DNA of 64,000 nucleotides from JANMEX01 sp043776635 (GTDB lineage: Bacteria; Pseudomonadota; Alphaproteobacteria; Rhizobiales; Rhizobiaceae), in assembly GCA_043776635.1 (NCBI GenBank), contig JAYVRA010000051.1, positions 1 through 64,000 of the forward strand. The letters run 5' to 3'. The first letter of the stretch is position 1. Every line of letters starts with the position of its first letter. The notes under the pieces were generated by a model. The model had not been told where the DNA came from, ran no database searches, and saw only the letters and a list, made by a program, of their open reading frames with translations. This document shows positions 45,336 to 54,213 of this stretch, one piece after another. The position numbers were made by a program, and so were the translations under genes.

Positions 45336-45366
45336 GTTTGGTCAATTTTTTTAATCGTTTGGTCAA
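45336..45366. promoter_or_regulatory. Paired GTTTGGTCAA direct repeats upstream of preT
   Basis: Identical 10-mers at 45336-45345 and 45357-45366 are 21 bases apart, two helical turns. On the preT strand they read TTGACCAAAC, like the TTGACCA half-site of the pyrimidine regulator RutR; the assignment is tentative. Confidence 0.4.
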
Positions 45367-45373
45367 AAATAAA

Positions 45374-45407
45374 AACACCTCGATATGATCGCTCATATCG
45401 AGGTGTT
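45374..45407 (-). terminator. Terminator after the frcR-fucU unit
   Basis: AACACCTCGATATGA pairs with its exact complement around a 4-base loop. On the minus strand it is followed by a T-rich tract (TTTATTTTTG). It lies 34 bases after the fucU stop. Confidence 0.85.
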
Positions 45408-45441
45408 CTTTTCAGACGTTGCCCCGGCCATATTCAAAAAA

Positions 45442-45861
45442 TTATTTCGGGTAAACCACGCCCTTACGAATAATAATATTTCCATATAGCGCGGTTTCGC
45501 TTGTTGCCACAAGCGCATAGCAAGACTTCACCCGATCATAGAACGCTTCGCCTTTAAGCCCGAAAACTTGGGTTCCGGGGGCATGTTTCTTAACGATGGA
45601 TGTGAAGAGTTCATGGCAAGCCTGTGGCTCGGCAATGCCCGGAATAAACACAGCCTGCTCCACCTTATCGTCAATCGGCATGACCGCTAAGATAGCCTCC
45701 AAAAGCGCCGCAACGCCATGTCCATCAGCGCGAATGACGCGAAAGCCATGGGCGTCGGCCGGATAATTACCGTCGACAATCGCGATTTCATCGCCGTGCC
45801 CCATGGCGCGAAGCGAGTAGAGCAGGTCCGGCCCGAGGAGTGGATTAAGGCCAATGAGCAT
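45442..45861 (-). CDS. RbsD/FucU-family sugar mutarotase
   Basis: This 139-residue protein begins MLIGLNPLLGPDLLYSLRAMGHGDEIAIVDGNYPA, with the family His in GHGDE. The C-terminal block SCYALVATSETALYGNIIIRKG is characteristic. These decameric enzymes interconvert sugar anomers. It shares one base (TAATG) with the upstream ROK regulator gene, so it belongs to the same sugar locus. Confidence 0.9.
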   Translation of the reverse strand: MLIGLNPLLGPDLLYSLRAMGHGDEIAIVDGNYPADAHGFRVIRADGHGVAALLEAILAVMPIDDKVEQAVFIPGIAEPQACHELFTSIVKKHAPGTQVFGLKGEAFYDRVKSCYALVATSETALYGNIIIRKGVVYPK

Positions 45862-47081
45862 TAGTTTGTTTCCTTAAGAAATGAATTAAAATCAAGTAGA
45901 TAGCGCGAGAAAAGCGGCAGGCTGGCGCCCCCGATTGCCCTTGCATTGCTGCCCACATGGCCCTCCAAAACCTCCGGGACAATGATGCCGCGAAGGTCGA
46001 GCGTTCCCAGCGCTGTTCTGGTGGCATCGACAACACGCTTGCGCACCCAGGCGGGGAAGCCGCCGTCGATTACGATTGCTGCAAAATCAATTACTGACAC
46101 ACTGGCGACAATGGCGTGCGCTAATGCAGTGGCCGTTTTTTGAATCCATGCTTCCAACACGGGGCCAAAGTCAAACCAATCATCAGCAGAATACCACAGC
46201 GGGCGCGGATCAATGTCAGCCTCGCGCAACATGCGCTCAAGGACATAAATTGACGCCGCCTCAATCAGCTGGCGCGAACCACCCTTGCCATCAGGAACAG
46301 GAATTGGGCCAAGTGCGCCGGCGGTTCCCGTGCGACCTTTAAAGAGGCTGGAATTGAGGACCACGCCGCCGCCAACAAATGACCCGATAAAGAAATATAA
46401 ATAGTCCGGAATTTTTGTACCAAAACCAAATACCAACTCGGCGCCGCAAGCACTTGTCGCGTCATTTTCAAGAAATACGGGAATATCAATCAGCGACGCC
46501 AACTCACTTTGCAGATCAAACATCCGCCAAGCGTTTGCCTCGGAGGGTGAAGCCCCCACCTCATCGGCCCAGTTCCACAGCTCAAAAGGCGCTGCCACAC
46601 CAATGCCCGCCACACGCTTGCGCTGATCCACACTTAAATCAGCGGTCAAAGCCTCAACGCCATATTTGGCAAATTTCAAAATGCCGTATGGCGAAGGGTA
46701 GGAATATGTTTCGTGCAATTGCGCTTTGATAGTGCCCACAAAATCCAGCAAAATAATATCGGCGCTGCGGCGGCCGATTTTTAAGCCGATAGAATAGGCT
46801 CCTTCTGGATTAAGCGACATCGGAACTGAAGGCTGACCGACTTTGCCACGGACCGGCTCAAGTCTTAGCAAAAGACCATCAGTCTCCAGCGCGCGCATGA
46901 TTACAGAAATGGTTTGTGCAGAAAGTCCCGTTGATTTTGCAATATCGACTTTGGCAAGACTGCCGTGCCGTCGCACCAGTGAAAGCACCAAACGTTCATT
47001 ATAGGCGCGAACAGCCGTCTGGTTCGAGCCACGAACTCCCGCCACGCTTGAAAACTCAACTATTTCTGCCTCGATAGCCAT
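45861..47081 (-). CDS. ROK-family transcriptional regulator (FrcR-like)
   Basis: The protein has 406 residues. The N-terminal winged helix (about 28-85, SLAKVDIAKSTGLSAQTISVIMRALE) is followed by a ROK domain with GVAAPFELW and a glycine-rich GSFVGGGVVLNSSLF. The CxCGxxGCxE zinc motif of ROK sugar kinases is absent, so it acts as a regulator only. It is divergent from the ABC genes, with an inverted repeat between, as for a local repressor of fructose or ribose uptake. Confidence 0.88.
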   Translation of the reverse strand: MAIEAEIVEFSSVAGVRGSNQTAVRAYNERLVLSLVRRHGSLAKVDIAKSTGLSAQTISVIMRALETDGLLLRLEPVRGKVGQPSVPMSLNPEGAYSIGLKIGRRSADIILLDFVGTIKAQLHETYSYPSPYGILKFAKYGVEALTADLSVDQRKRVAGIGVAAPFELWNWADEVGASPSEANAWRMFDLQSELASLIDIPVFLENDATSACGAELVFGFGTKIPDYLYFFIGSFVGGGVVLNSSLFKGRTGTAGALGPIPVPDGKGGSRQLIEAASIYVLERMLREADIDPRPLWYSADDWFDFGPVLEAWIQKTATALAHAIVASVSVIDFAAIVIDGGFPAWVRKRVVDATRTALGTLDLRGIIVPEVLEGHVGSNARAIGGASLPLFSRYLLDFNSFLKETN

Positions 47082-47149
47082 CGCAGCGCTACATCCTCCC
47101 AGACGCCCGTTCCCGGTCGCAATTATTTCACACCATGTCGCATGTAATT

Positions 47150-47170
47150 AATAAATCAAGTGGATTTATT
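47150..47170. promoter_or_regulatory. Inverted repeat, candidate ROK-repressor operator
   Basis: AATAAATC and GATTTATT flank a 5-base spacer between the ROK gene and the ABC remnant. A TTGACA hexamer follows at 47173. NagC/Mlc-type ROK repressors bind similar AT-rich inverted repeats; binding here is inferred. Confidence 0.5.
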
Positions 47171-47218
47171 TATTGACAACCGAAAAGATTCAGTATTGGC
47201 TGAGGCGGAAGTCGGGAC

Positions 47219-47461
47219 ATGCCCTTGCGTAAGCAATCTGTTTCGATCTTCTTGGAAAGTGTAGCTGCCCTTCGCGACACATCACTGTTCGGCGGCCGCG
47301 CCTCTATCGCCGGCTCAGTGCTTGGAGCCATCATTGTAGGTGTATTCAACACGGGTCTTTCGCTAGCTGGCGTTGATAGTTATTGGCAATTATTTGCCTC
47401 AGGTTGTTTGGTGATTATTGCTGTTGCACTTGATCAATGGCTACGGAGGGCATCGCAATGA
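47219..47461 (+). pseudogene. frcC: C-terminal remnant of a fructose/ribose-type ABC permease
   Basis: Only the last ~60 codons of an FrcC/RbsC-like permease are recognisable: DTSLFGGRASIAGSVLGAI, then GVFNTGLSLAGVDSYWQLF and GCLVIIAVALDQWLRR. Intact permeases have about 320-360 residues, so some 80 percent is missing, and so is the binding-protein gene that normally precedes it. The first ~20 residues here do not look like permease and probably mark the deletion junction near 47220-47280. The stop overlaps frcA by four bases as in an intact operon. Confidence 0.75.
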
Positions 47462-48246
47462 GTGACGTTCAACCCATTCTCAAAGCACGTGGTTTGATGA
47501 AGCGCTACGGCAACGTTGTTGCCTTGAACAGCGCGGATTTTGATCTTTATCCGGGCGAAGTTCTGGGAGTGATTGGTGACAATGGCGCGGGCAAATCGTC
47601 CTTGATTAAGGCGATCTCCGGCGCGGTGACACCCGACCACGGCACGATTGAACTTGAAGGCAAACAGGTCAATTTCCGCAATCCGGAAGATGGCCGCAAC
47701 GCCGGCATTGAAACCGTGTATCAAAATCTGGCTCTCTCGCCTGCGCTTTCAATTGCCGACAACATGTTCCTTGGCCGGGAAATACGCAAAACAGGCATTT
47801 TGGGTGATATATTCCGCATGATGGACCGTGGCGCGATGCAAAAAATCGCCCGCGATAAGCTGACTGAGCTTGGATTGATGACCATTCAAAACATCAACCA
47901 AGCGGTGGAGACACTCTCCGGCGGTCAGCGTCAAGGCGTTGCGGTTGCCCGTGCGGCGGCGTTCGGCTCCAAAGTGGTCATCATGGATGAGCCGACTGCG
48001 GCGCTCGGCGTGAAGGAATCGCGCAGGGTTCTTGAGCTTATTCAAGACGTTAGAAGACGTGGCATGCCAATCGTGCTGATCTCGCACAATATGCCGCACG
48101 TGTTTGAAGTGGCGGACCGGATTCACATCCATCGTCTGGGTCGCCGCCTCTGCGTCATCCGCCCGAAGGACTATTCCATGTCAGATGCGGTTGCCTTTAT
48201 GACGGGTGCAAAGGAGCCACCGGCAGAAGCATTGGCAGGCAATTGA
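47458..48246 (+). CDS. frcA: Sugar ABC transporter ATP-binding protein (FrcA-like)
   Basis: This 262-residue single-domain ATPase has Walker A GDNGAGKSSL, signature LSGGQRQGVAVARA, Walker B VVIMDEPTAAL and the H-loop in LISHNMPHV. The one-domain size fits FrcA rather than the double-domain RbsA. GGAGGG precedes the ATG. Every motif is intact, but its permease is truncated, so it has no obvious local partner. Confidence 0.87.
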   Translation: MSDVQPILKARGLMKRYGNVVALNSADFDLYPGEVLGVIGDNGAGKSSLIKAISGAVTPDHGTIELEGKQVNFRNPEDGRNAGIETVYQNLALSPALSIADNMFLGREIRKTGILGDIFRMMDRGAMQKIARDKLTELGLMTIQNINQAVETLSGGQRQGVAVARAAAFGSKVVIMDEPTAALGVKESRRVLELIQDVRRRGMPIVLISHNMPHVFEVADRIHIHRLGRRLCVIRPKDYSMSDAVAFMTGAKEPPAEALAGN

Positions 48247-48905
48247 GCGCAGTTTCTAAAGTTACAAATACAGGGCCGCCGGTACAAACCATCGCCGGTC
48301 TTTGCGATTTGGTGCTTAAAAACGCAACAAATTCAAGCCGTTATATGGTGGCCGTTGCCGGACCTCCGGCTAGTGGCAAGTCCACAATTGCCGAACATTT
48401 GGTCGAGGCCTTAAGGGAAAAGGGCGAACGCGCGATCGTCGTTCCGATGGATGGGTTTCACTATGATGATATCGTCCTGAACCGCTTAGGGCTGCGCTCC
48501 CGCAAAGGCTCGCCTTCGACATATGATTGCGCGGGCTTTGCAGCACTGCTGAAGCGTCTCAAAGCCTTAGAGAATAATGTCGCGATTCCAGTTTTTGACC
48601 GTTCGCTTGAATTATCGCGGGCGGCGGCGGCAGTCATTTCGGCCGACTTTAAATTCCTCATCATCGAGGGGAACTATCTGCTTCTCAGCGAAAAACCATG
48701 GAGTGATTTGCGCCCGTTTTTTGACCTTACAGTCTCAGTCGATGTTGAGCTTCAAGTGCTCCAAGACCGTCTGTCCGCGCGTTGGAAACAGTATGGAAAG
48801 AGTGTGGAAGAGGCACGAAATTGGATCGATAGTAACGATATGCCTAACATTCGCCATGTGCTTGAACACAATGTAGCTGCGGATATACATTTCACAAATA
48901 ACTGA
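48243..48905 (+). CDS. frcK: P-loop sugar/nucleoside kinase-like protein (FrcK-like)
   Basis: This 220-residue protein of the uridine kinase/PanK fold has Walker A VAGPPASGKSTIAEH near 38-52, IVVPMDGFHYDD as the substrate-binding region and FLIIEGNYLLL as Walker B. The TTG start overlaps the frcA stop. In Sinorhizobium frcK is the last gene of the fructose ABC operon; the exact substrate is uncertain. Confidence 0.83.
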   Translation: MSAVSKVTNTGPPVQTIAGLCDLVLKNATNSSRYMVAVAGPPASGKSTIAEHLVEALREKGERAIVVPMDGFHYDDIVLNRLGLRSRKGSPSTYDCAGFAALLKRLKALENNVAIPVFDRSLELSRAAAAVISADFKFLIIEGNYLLLSEKPWSDLRPFFDLTVSVDVELQVLQDRLSARWKQYGKSVEEARNWIDSNDMPNIRHVLEHNVAADIHFTNN

Positions 48906-48961
48906 TTCGTCTCCCTCCTAAATCGCACCTCCCGGCACTCTGTTTCATAGTGGAAATCTAA

Positions 48962-49849
48962 ATGCACCCCGGTGTTCTGCTGGCGCTTCTTGCCTATTTT
49001 GTTTTTTGCATTTGCGATTCGCTTATTAAAAGCATCGGTCCCGATACCGGCGTTTTTCAAACCGGATTTTTCGTCACGCTGTTTTCATTTATACCTGTCC
49101 TGGCATTCACGCTGCGCCATGATCCCTTGTCGGCGATGTTCAAAATGAACCAGCCGTGGCTGGTGGCAGGCCGTGCCGCGTCTGGCATCGCGGCGGGCAT
49201 GTTTGCGTTCTATACGTTCACGCATTTGCCATTTGCGGAATCCTACGCTCTGATATTTTTAGCGCCTGTCTTTGTGACCATCCTCTCGATATTCTTTTTG
49301 GGAGAGCAAGTCCGCGCGTGGCGCTGGAGCGCGGTGGTGCTTGGGCTTATCGGTGTGTGGGTCATCGTGCGCCCGGGCTTCCGTGAAATCCAAACCGGAC
49401 ACTTAACCGCCATTGTGGCCGCCATGATGAGCGCCACGACTTTCGTCTTCTTACGCAAACTCGGCCAGACCGAGCGCCGCATCACGCTGATTGGTGTCTT
49501 GCTGGTTGCATCTGTCACCATAAACGGGTTGTTGATGATACCGGAATTCAAGATGCCCGATGGACTGGAATTTGCAAAATATGTCGGTGCAGGCATTTTC
49601 GCAGGCCTCGGTCACACAACGCTTCTAGCCGCTGCGCGCACCACGCCCGCCAATCTCATCGCTCCAGCGAACTACAGCCAAATCATCTGGGCAGTCATTA
49701 TCGGATTGCTGTTCTTCAATGAAGTGCCTGACCGCTGGACCATCACCGGCATCGTGTTGGTGTGTCTGTCCGGCGTTATGACGCTCATCCGCGACGAAAT
49801 GCGTTCCGGCTGGTTGACGAGAACTCATGTGGTAAAGAAGTTTCCATAG
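48962..49849 (+). CDS. DMT-superfamily (EamA) transporter
   Basis: The protein has 295 residues and ten hydrophobic helices made of two EamA repeats (about 5-135 and 148-285). Typical blocks are YTFTHLPFAESYALIFLAPV and a second-half NYSQIIWAVIIGLLFFNEVP. Probably a metabolite exporter; the substrate is unknown. It is 56 bases after frcK and may or may not share its transcript. Confidence 0.87.
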   Translation: MHPGVLLALLAYFVFCICDSLIKSIGPDTGVFQTGFFVTLFSFIPVLAFTLRHDPLSAMFKMNQPWLVAGRAASGIAAGMFAFYTFTHLPFAESYALIFLAPVFVTILSIFFLGEQVRAWRWSAVVLGLIGVWVIVRPGFREIQTGHLTAIVAAMMSATTFVFLRKLGQTERRITLIGVLLVASVTINGLLMIPEFKMPDGLEFAKYVGAGIFAGLGHTTLLAAARTTPANLIAPANYSQIIWAVIIGLLFFNEVPDRWTITGIVLVCLSGVMTLIRDEMRSGWLTRTHVVKKFP

Positions 49850-49871
49850 CTAAGATATTAGTGATGTCTCT

Positions 49872-50666
49872 TCAAATATAAAGCGGTGAGATCGTTTTGA
49901 AAAAGTAATATCCTGTTTCCCGCCGGTTTTCGGCAATGTCGCTTGCAAACAGGTCGAGGTAAGTCAAACACCAGCGCCGCACATTAGTGGCAATGAAATG
50001 ATGAAACTCCACTGAGCTCTCATCATGATCAAATGCCTCCAACGCGTTATAATAGGCAAGACGGCTGGTGTTTTCAGAAGCTATAATTGTAACCGGATAG
50101 CCCGCTCTCATAAGCATGAGATTCATTGTTAATCTTGCTGTGCGGCCGTTACCATCAATGAACGGGTGAATTTTGACTAGTTTAGCGTGCATAATTGACG
50201 CCAATAATACCGGGTGCAGTCTGTCCTTTTCCAAATCATAAAACGCAAAATAGTCGTTCATGAGCGCCGGAACTTTTACCGGATTTGGGAAAAAATGGTC
50301 GCTGCCTTTAATGCGTACACGCACCGAACGGTACATACCCGCATTATCATGGTCGATGCCGCGAAGAATGAGAGCATGGATATTTAAAAGCTCGCGCTCA
50401 ATAAAAGGCACCGCTTTGGAAATCAGCGCACGGATTTGAGCAATTGCTTGCTGATGATTGATCGCTTCCAAATGATCCTTTAGTGGCTTCCCGCCAATTG
50501 TCATGCCTTGGTTAACCACAAGGTCTGTCTCTTGGTAGGAAAGCGTGTTGCCTTCGATACGGTTCGATTCGTAAGTATACTCCGTATCGAATTGCTCTTG
50601 AAGAACTCGCATATGTCCAGCGCTAAACGGTCGGAAACTTGACACGCATTTTTCCAATTCATTCAA
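49872..50666 (-). CDS. Class II Fic-domain AMPylator
   Basis: The protein is 264 residues from a TTG; the frame opens only about 17 codons earlier. The active-site motif HPFIDGNGRTAR near 165-176 is fully canonical, so AMP transfer is expected. The inhibitory-helix motif SNRIEGN near 35-41 places it in class II, with the self-inhibiting helix N-terminal to the Fic core. The target protein is unknown. The TTG overlaps the stop of a small upstream frame (TTGA). Confidence 0.83.
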   Translation of the reverse strand: MNELEKCVSSFRPFSAGHMRVLQEQFDTEYTYESNRIEGNTLSYQETDLVVNQGMTIGGKPLKDHLEAINHQQAIAQIRALISKAVPFIERELLNIHALILRGIDHDNAGMYRSVRVRIKGSDHFFPNPVKVPALMNDYFAFYDLEKDRLHPVLLASIMHAKLVKIHPFIDGNGRTARLTMNLMLMRAGYPVTIIASENTSRLAYYNALEAFDHDESSVEFHHFIATNVRRWCLTYLDLFASDIAENRRETGYYFFKTISPLYI

Positions 50667-50818
50667 TTGGATAAGCAGTTCATCCAGCGTGGCGGGCAGG
50701 GAAATAGCGTGGCAACGTTAACATTTGACTGTTCGGCAAACTCCACACGCCATGCATCCAGCTGCGCCTTTTGAGCCGCGCTCAACATAGAGGGTGAAAG
50801 ATGTGCCGTATCAATCAT
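50663..50818 (-). CDS. Possible 51-residue leader protein or displaced N-terminus of the Fic gene
   Basis: ATG at 50818 opens a frame reading MIDTAHLSPSMLSAAQKAQL, then AWRVEFAEQSNVNV, ending in TGA that overlaps the Fic TTG start. It could be a coupled small protein, or the original Fic N-terminus separated by a frameshift around 50690-50710, where the Fic frame becomes protein-like (LPATLDELLIQL). No homolog is recognised. Confidence 0.3.
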   Translation of the reverse strand: MIDTAHLSPSMLSAAQKAQLDAWRVEFAEQSNVNVATLFPCPPRWMNCLSN

Positions 50819-50891
50819 AAGCGAAGAGTGTCTCAGAAATTGCGTTCAAACAATTGTCTAATGCATTTATACCGGAAAAGTAACCGGTTAC

Positions 50892-51227
50892 TCAAGCCGC
50901 CGTGCGTTGGTCGTTCCCGGTACCCGGAGCCAGCGTGATTTCCAGTCCGTCCAATTCCGGGGACATCAAAATCTGGCAGGATAACCGCGAATTCTCATGC
51001 ACACTAAACGCGCTGTCGAGCATGTCATGCTCCTCGTCATTGGCGGGGTAGAGCTTGCTCAGCCATTCCGGATCGACATAAACATGGCATGTCGCACAAG
51101 CGCAGGCGCCGCCGCATTCGGCTTTGATGTTGATACCCCAGTCGCGGATGATTTCCATAACGCGCCAGCCTTCAACGCCTTCCAGCGTATGGCGCACACC
51201 TTCTTGGTCTGTGACGTGAATGAACAT
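50892..51227 (-). CDS. [2Fe-2S] ferredoxin (adrenodoxin-like)
   Basis: This 111-residue protein has the ligand pattern C-x5-C-x2-C in ECGGACACATCH, with the fourth Cys in RLSCQI. The ATG at 51227 fits the fold start MFIHVTDQEGVRHTLEG. It is the last gene of the sulfur-assimilation cluster and is a candidate electron donor for the sulfite reductase. Confidence 0.9.
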   Translation of the reverse strand: MFIHVTDQEGVRHTLEGVEGWRVMEIIRDWGINIKAECGGACACATCHVYVDPEWLSKLYPANDEEHDMLDSAFSVHENSRLSCQILMSPELDGLEITLAPGTGNDQRTAA

Positions 51228-51235
51228 TGCTGATC

Positions 51236-51748
51236 TCAAGAGTTTGCGGGAACACGACGCCACGAATAGCCCGCCGGTTTGGTGGCAGCGGCAGTGGCGG
51301 GCTGATAATAAATCGGCACGGAAGTATCCACGTGCTCTTCCAGCCGCTTGATAGCGACACTGTTTTTAAGTTCGAGCGAGTTAAAACCATTGCGTAACAG
51401 CAGCGGAATTTGATCGACGAGCACATCGCCGACGGCGCGAACTTCACCGGCATAGCCATATCGACTGCGTAGAAGCGCTGCCTTGGAGTGCGAGCGACCG
51501 TCATTATAGGCCGGGAAAGCGAGCGCAATGAGTGACACATGGGCAAGGTCGGGAACAATCTCATCGAGCTTTTCGCCTGGCAAAATCATCACACCAAGAC
51601 GGTTTGCACCAGACTTGCGCTGTTCAAGCGACAAAGCCAAATAGGCAACCAGTGGCAGGATGACTTGACCGGAGCCATCGTCGCTTTCGCCATGATGCCA
51701 GCCGTCGCTCGCGAACGCGCCATCGCGCCAGTATTTGAGGTCAGCCAT
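51236..51748 (-). CDS. DUF934 family protein of the sulfite-reduction operon
   Basis: This 170-residue protein matches DUF934, with LPGEKLDEI, IALAFPAYNDGRSHSKAALL and GEVRAVGDVLVDQIPLL. It is consistently found with cysI and cysH in proteobacteria and is sometimes called a sulfite-reductase-associated oxidoreductase. No catalytic role has been assigned to my knowledge. It is 13 bases after cysH. Confidence 0.85.
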   Translation of the reverse strand: MADLKYWRDGAFASDGWHHGESDDGSGQVILPLVAYLALSLEQRKSGANRLGVMILPGEKLDEIVPDLAHVSLIALAFPAYNDGRSHSKAALLRSRYGYAGEVRAVGDVLVDQIPLLLRNGFNSLELKNSVAIKRLEEHVDTSVPIYYQPATAAATKPAGYSWRRVPANS

Positions 51749-51761
51749 TTTTATATAGTCC

Positions 51762-52511
51762 TTACAATGTTTTTTCTGTCAGCGAGGCGTCTAGCCCGCC
51801 AAGATGAATGCCGCACTCGACCTTGCCCTGCCCCTTCCAGCGCCCGCCGCGCTGGTCATCGGCCGATGATGGTTCAGTGCAAGGGGCACAGCCGATAGAA
51901 TAATAGCCGTAAGGAATGAGCGGATGCTCAGGCAGAGCGTGGCTTTCCTGATAGGCGGCAATATCATCACCGGACCAACCGGCTAGCGGATTGATGCGGA
52001 TACGGTTTCCCACCGCCTCGAAGAATGGCAGTGCAGCACGGGTGGAGGCCTGAAAGCGCTTGCGGCCCGTGAACCAGGCACCAAACGGCACTACGGCACG
52101 GGCCATCGGCTCCACCTTGCGAATGGCGCAGCAGGCATCTGTGGATGATTTGTGTAAGTCACCCTGTGGATCATCAGTCGCCAGGGTTGATGGCAGCGGC
52201 TCGATGTTGCGTAGGTCTGTGAGGTGAAAGAAGGCGGCCAACTGATCGCGGTAAGTTAGCGTTTCTTCAAAATGCTTGCCCGTATCCAAAAACAGGATTG
52301 GCGTGTTGGCGTCAACATGGGCAATCAAATTGAGCAAAACAGCCGAATCCGCACCGAACGACGACACCGCGCCGATATCGCCCGCAAAGCCTTCTTGGAC
52401 GCTGTAGGCAATAATATCTTCAGCGCTGGCGCCGGCAAAGCGCAAGTTCAGCGCTGTCGCCAAGTCCTTGGCGCTATCGGGATTTGTTGCTTGTTGAGGC
52501 ACGGTTTGCAT
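51762..52511 (-). CDS. cysH: Adenylyl-sulfate (APS) reductase, iron-sulfur type
   Basis: The protein has 249 residues. The nucleotide-binding loop is SSFGADSAVLL near 52-62, and FLDTGKHFEETL is the second signature. The cluster ligands are present as a Cys-Cys pair in DACCAIRK and CAPC near 205-208, marking the [4Fe-4S] enzyme that prefers APS over PAPS. The C-terminal ECGIH carries the catalytic Cys. It produces sulfite for the adjacent CysI. Confidence 0.92.
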   Translation of the reverse strand: MQTVPQQATNPDSAKDLATALNLRFAGASAEDIIAYSVQEGFAGDIGAVSSFGADSAVLLNLIAHVDANTPILFLDTGKHFEETLTYRDQLAAFFHLTDLRNIEPLPSTLATDDPQGDLHKSSTDACCAIRKVEPMARAVVPFGAWFTGRKRFQASTRAALPFFEAVGNRIRINPLAGWSGDDIAAYQESHALPEHPLIPYGYYSIGCAPCTEPSSADDQRGGRWKGQGKVECGIHLGGLDASLTEKTL

Positions 52512-52515
52512 GATG

Positions 52516-54204
52516 CTACACCGAAGAATTCGTGCGTGAGGTGGCTACAGACTCAACGTAAAGCGCATTCTTGAATGGCTCTGCGCCAAGGCGACGGTAA
52601 GCGGTCAGGAAGTTCTCATCGGGTGACAGGCGGTTGCCCATATATGTCTCCACCACCAACTCAATCGCGTCGGTAATTTCATCCGCCCCAAAGCCGCGAC
52701 CGACGATTTCACCAATCGTTGTGTTTTCATCCGCCGAGCCGCCAAGCGTGATTTGATAGAGCTCTTCGCCCTTCTTCTCGACACCTAAAATGCCGATGTG
52801 ACCAACATGATGATGGCCGCAGGCATTGATGCAGCCGGAAATTTTGATCTTGAGGTCGCCGATGTCCTGCTGGCGCTTTTGGTCGGCGAAACGCTCAGAA
52901 ATTTTCTGCGCCACAGGAATAGAGCGTGCCGTTGCCAGCGCGCAATAGTCGAGACCGGGGCAGGCTATGATATCTGTAATGAGACCGGCATTGGCTGTTG
53001 CCAAATCTGCCGGAACCAAAACATCATAAACCGTCTTCAAATCCGCCAGCGCGACATGCGGCAGAATGATGTTTTGCTCATGGCTGACACGCAATTCACC
53101 GGAAGAATATGTATCGCCAAGATCGGCCATCAAATCCATCTGATCGGCGGAGGCGTCGCCGGGAATACCGCCGATTGGTTTCAGCGAAATGGTTACGGCG
53201 CGGTAGTCCGGATTTTTGTGGGCAATGGTGTTTTGTTGCACCCATGCAGCAAAGCCTTCGTCAGACTTGCGCTGCGCAGCCAACAGGCCGTGGCCTTCAG
53301 CGCGTTCCGGCAAAGTTGGCATGGCAAAATAGGATTCGATGGCGCGGATGTCTGCTTCCGGCAAGGTCAGTTCTTGGCCTTTCAGATTGGCAAACTCGGC
53401 CTCGACAGCAGCCCGCAATTCTTCGGTGCCCATTTCGTGGACCAGAATTTTGATGCGGGCCTTATATTTGTTGTCGCGGCGGCCTTCCAGATTGTAGACC
53501 CGCAAGATTGCCGTGCAGTATGACAGCAAATCTTTTTCCGGCAGAAAATCACGGATTTTCTTGGCAACCATCGGCGTGCGGCCTTGACCGCCCCCAACAT
53601 AAACCACGAAGCCGATCTCGTCTTGTTCATTGCGCACAACTTGCAAGCCAATGTCATGCACTTGGATGGCAGCGCGGTCGTGCGGCGCGCCGGTTACGGC
53701 AATTTTGAACTTGCGTGGCAGATAAGAAAATTCCGGATGGATGGACGACCATTGGCGCAAAATTTCAGATGCGGGGCGCGGGTCCATAACCTCGTCTGCC
53801 GCAACACCGGCAAAATGATCTGCCGTGACATTGCGGATGCAATTGCCGGAGGTTTGCAGGGCATGCATTTCAACGCTTGCCAATTCATCAAGAACCGCCG
53901 GCATGTCGGAAAGCGCGGGCCAGTTATACTGAATGTTCTGGCGCGTGGTGAAGTGGCCATAGCCGCGATCATAGGCGCGGGCGATGTGCGCGAGCTTATG
54001 CATCTGGCGACCGGACAAGGTGCCGTAAGGAATGGCGACGCGTAGCATATAGGCATGAAGCTGCAAATAAACCCCGTTCATCAAGCGCAGCGGGCGGAAC
54101 TGCTCCTCGGTAATTTCACCGGAAAGGCGGCGCGTCACCTGATCTTTGAACTCGGCAACACGGGCATTTACAAACGCTTGGTCAAACTCGTCGTAGCGAT
54201 ACAT
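52516..54204 (-). CDS. cysI: Siroheme-dependent sulfite reductase, hemoprotein
   Basis: The protein has 562 residues with two ferredoxin-like half domains and the shared siroheme/[4Fe-4S] ligands: CPGLDYC near 425-431 and CINAC near 468-472, followed by GHHHVGHIGILG. The sulfite assignment rests on the neighbours cysH and cysG, since nitrite reductases share the fold. Spacing to cysH is only four bases. Confidence 0.92.
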   Translation of the reverse strand: MYRYDEFDQAFVNARVAEFKDQVTRRLSGEITEEQFRPLRLMNGVYLQLHAYMLRVAIPYGTLSGRQMHKLAHIARAYDRGYGHFTTRQNIQYNWPALSDMPAVLDELASVEMHALQTSGNCIRNVTADHFAGVAADEVMDPRPASEILRQWSSIHPEFSYLPRKFKIAVTGAPHDRAAIQVHDIGLQVVRNEQDEIGFVVYVGGGQGRTPMVAKKIRDFLPEKDLLSYCTAILRVYNLEGRRDNKYKARIKILVHEMGTEELRAAVEAEFANLKGQELTLPEADIRAIESYFAMPTLPERAEGHGLLAAQRKSDEGFAAWVQQNTIAHKNPDYRAVTISLKPIGGIPGDASADQMDLMADLGDTYSSGELRVSHEQNIILPHVALADLKTVYDVLVPADLATANAGLITDIIACPGLDYCALATARSIPVAQKISERFADQKRQQDIGDLKIKISGCINACGHHHVGHIGILGVEKKGEELYQITLGGSADENTTIGEIVGRGFGADEITDAIELVVETYMGNRLSPDENFLTAYRRLGAEPFKNALYVESVATSRTNSSV

Positions 54205-54213
54205 TTGTGATCC

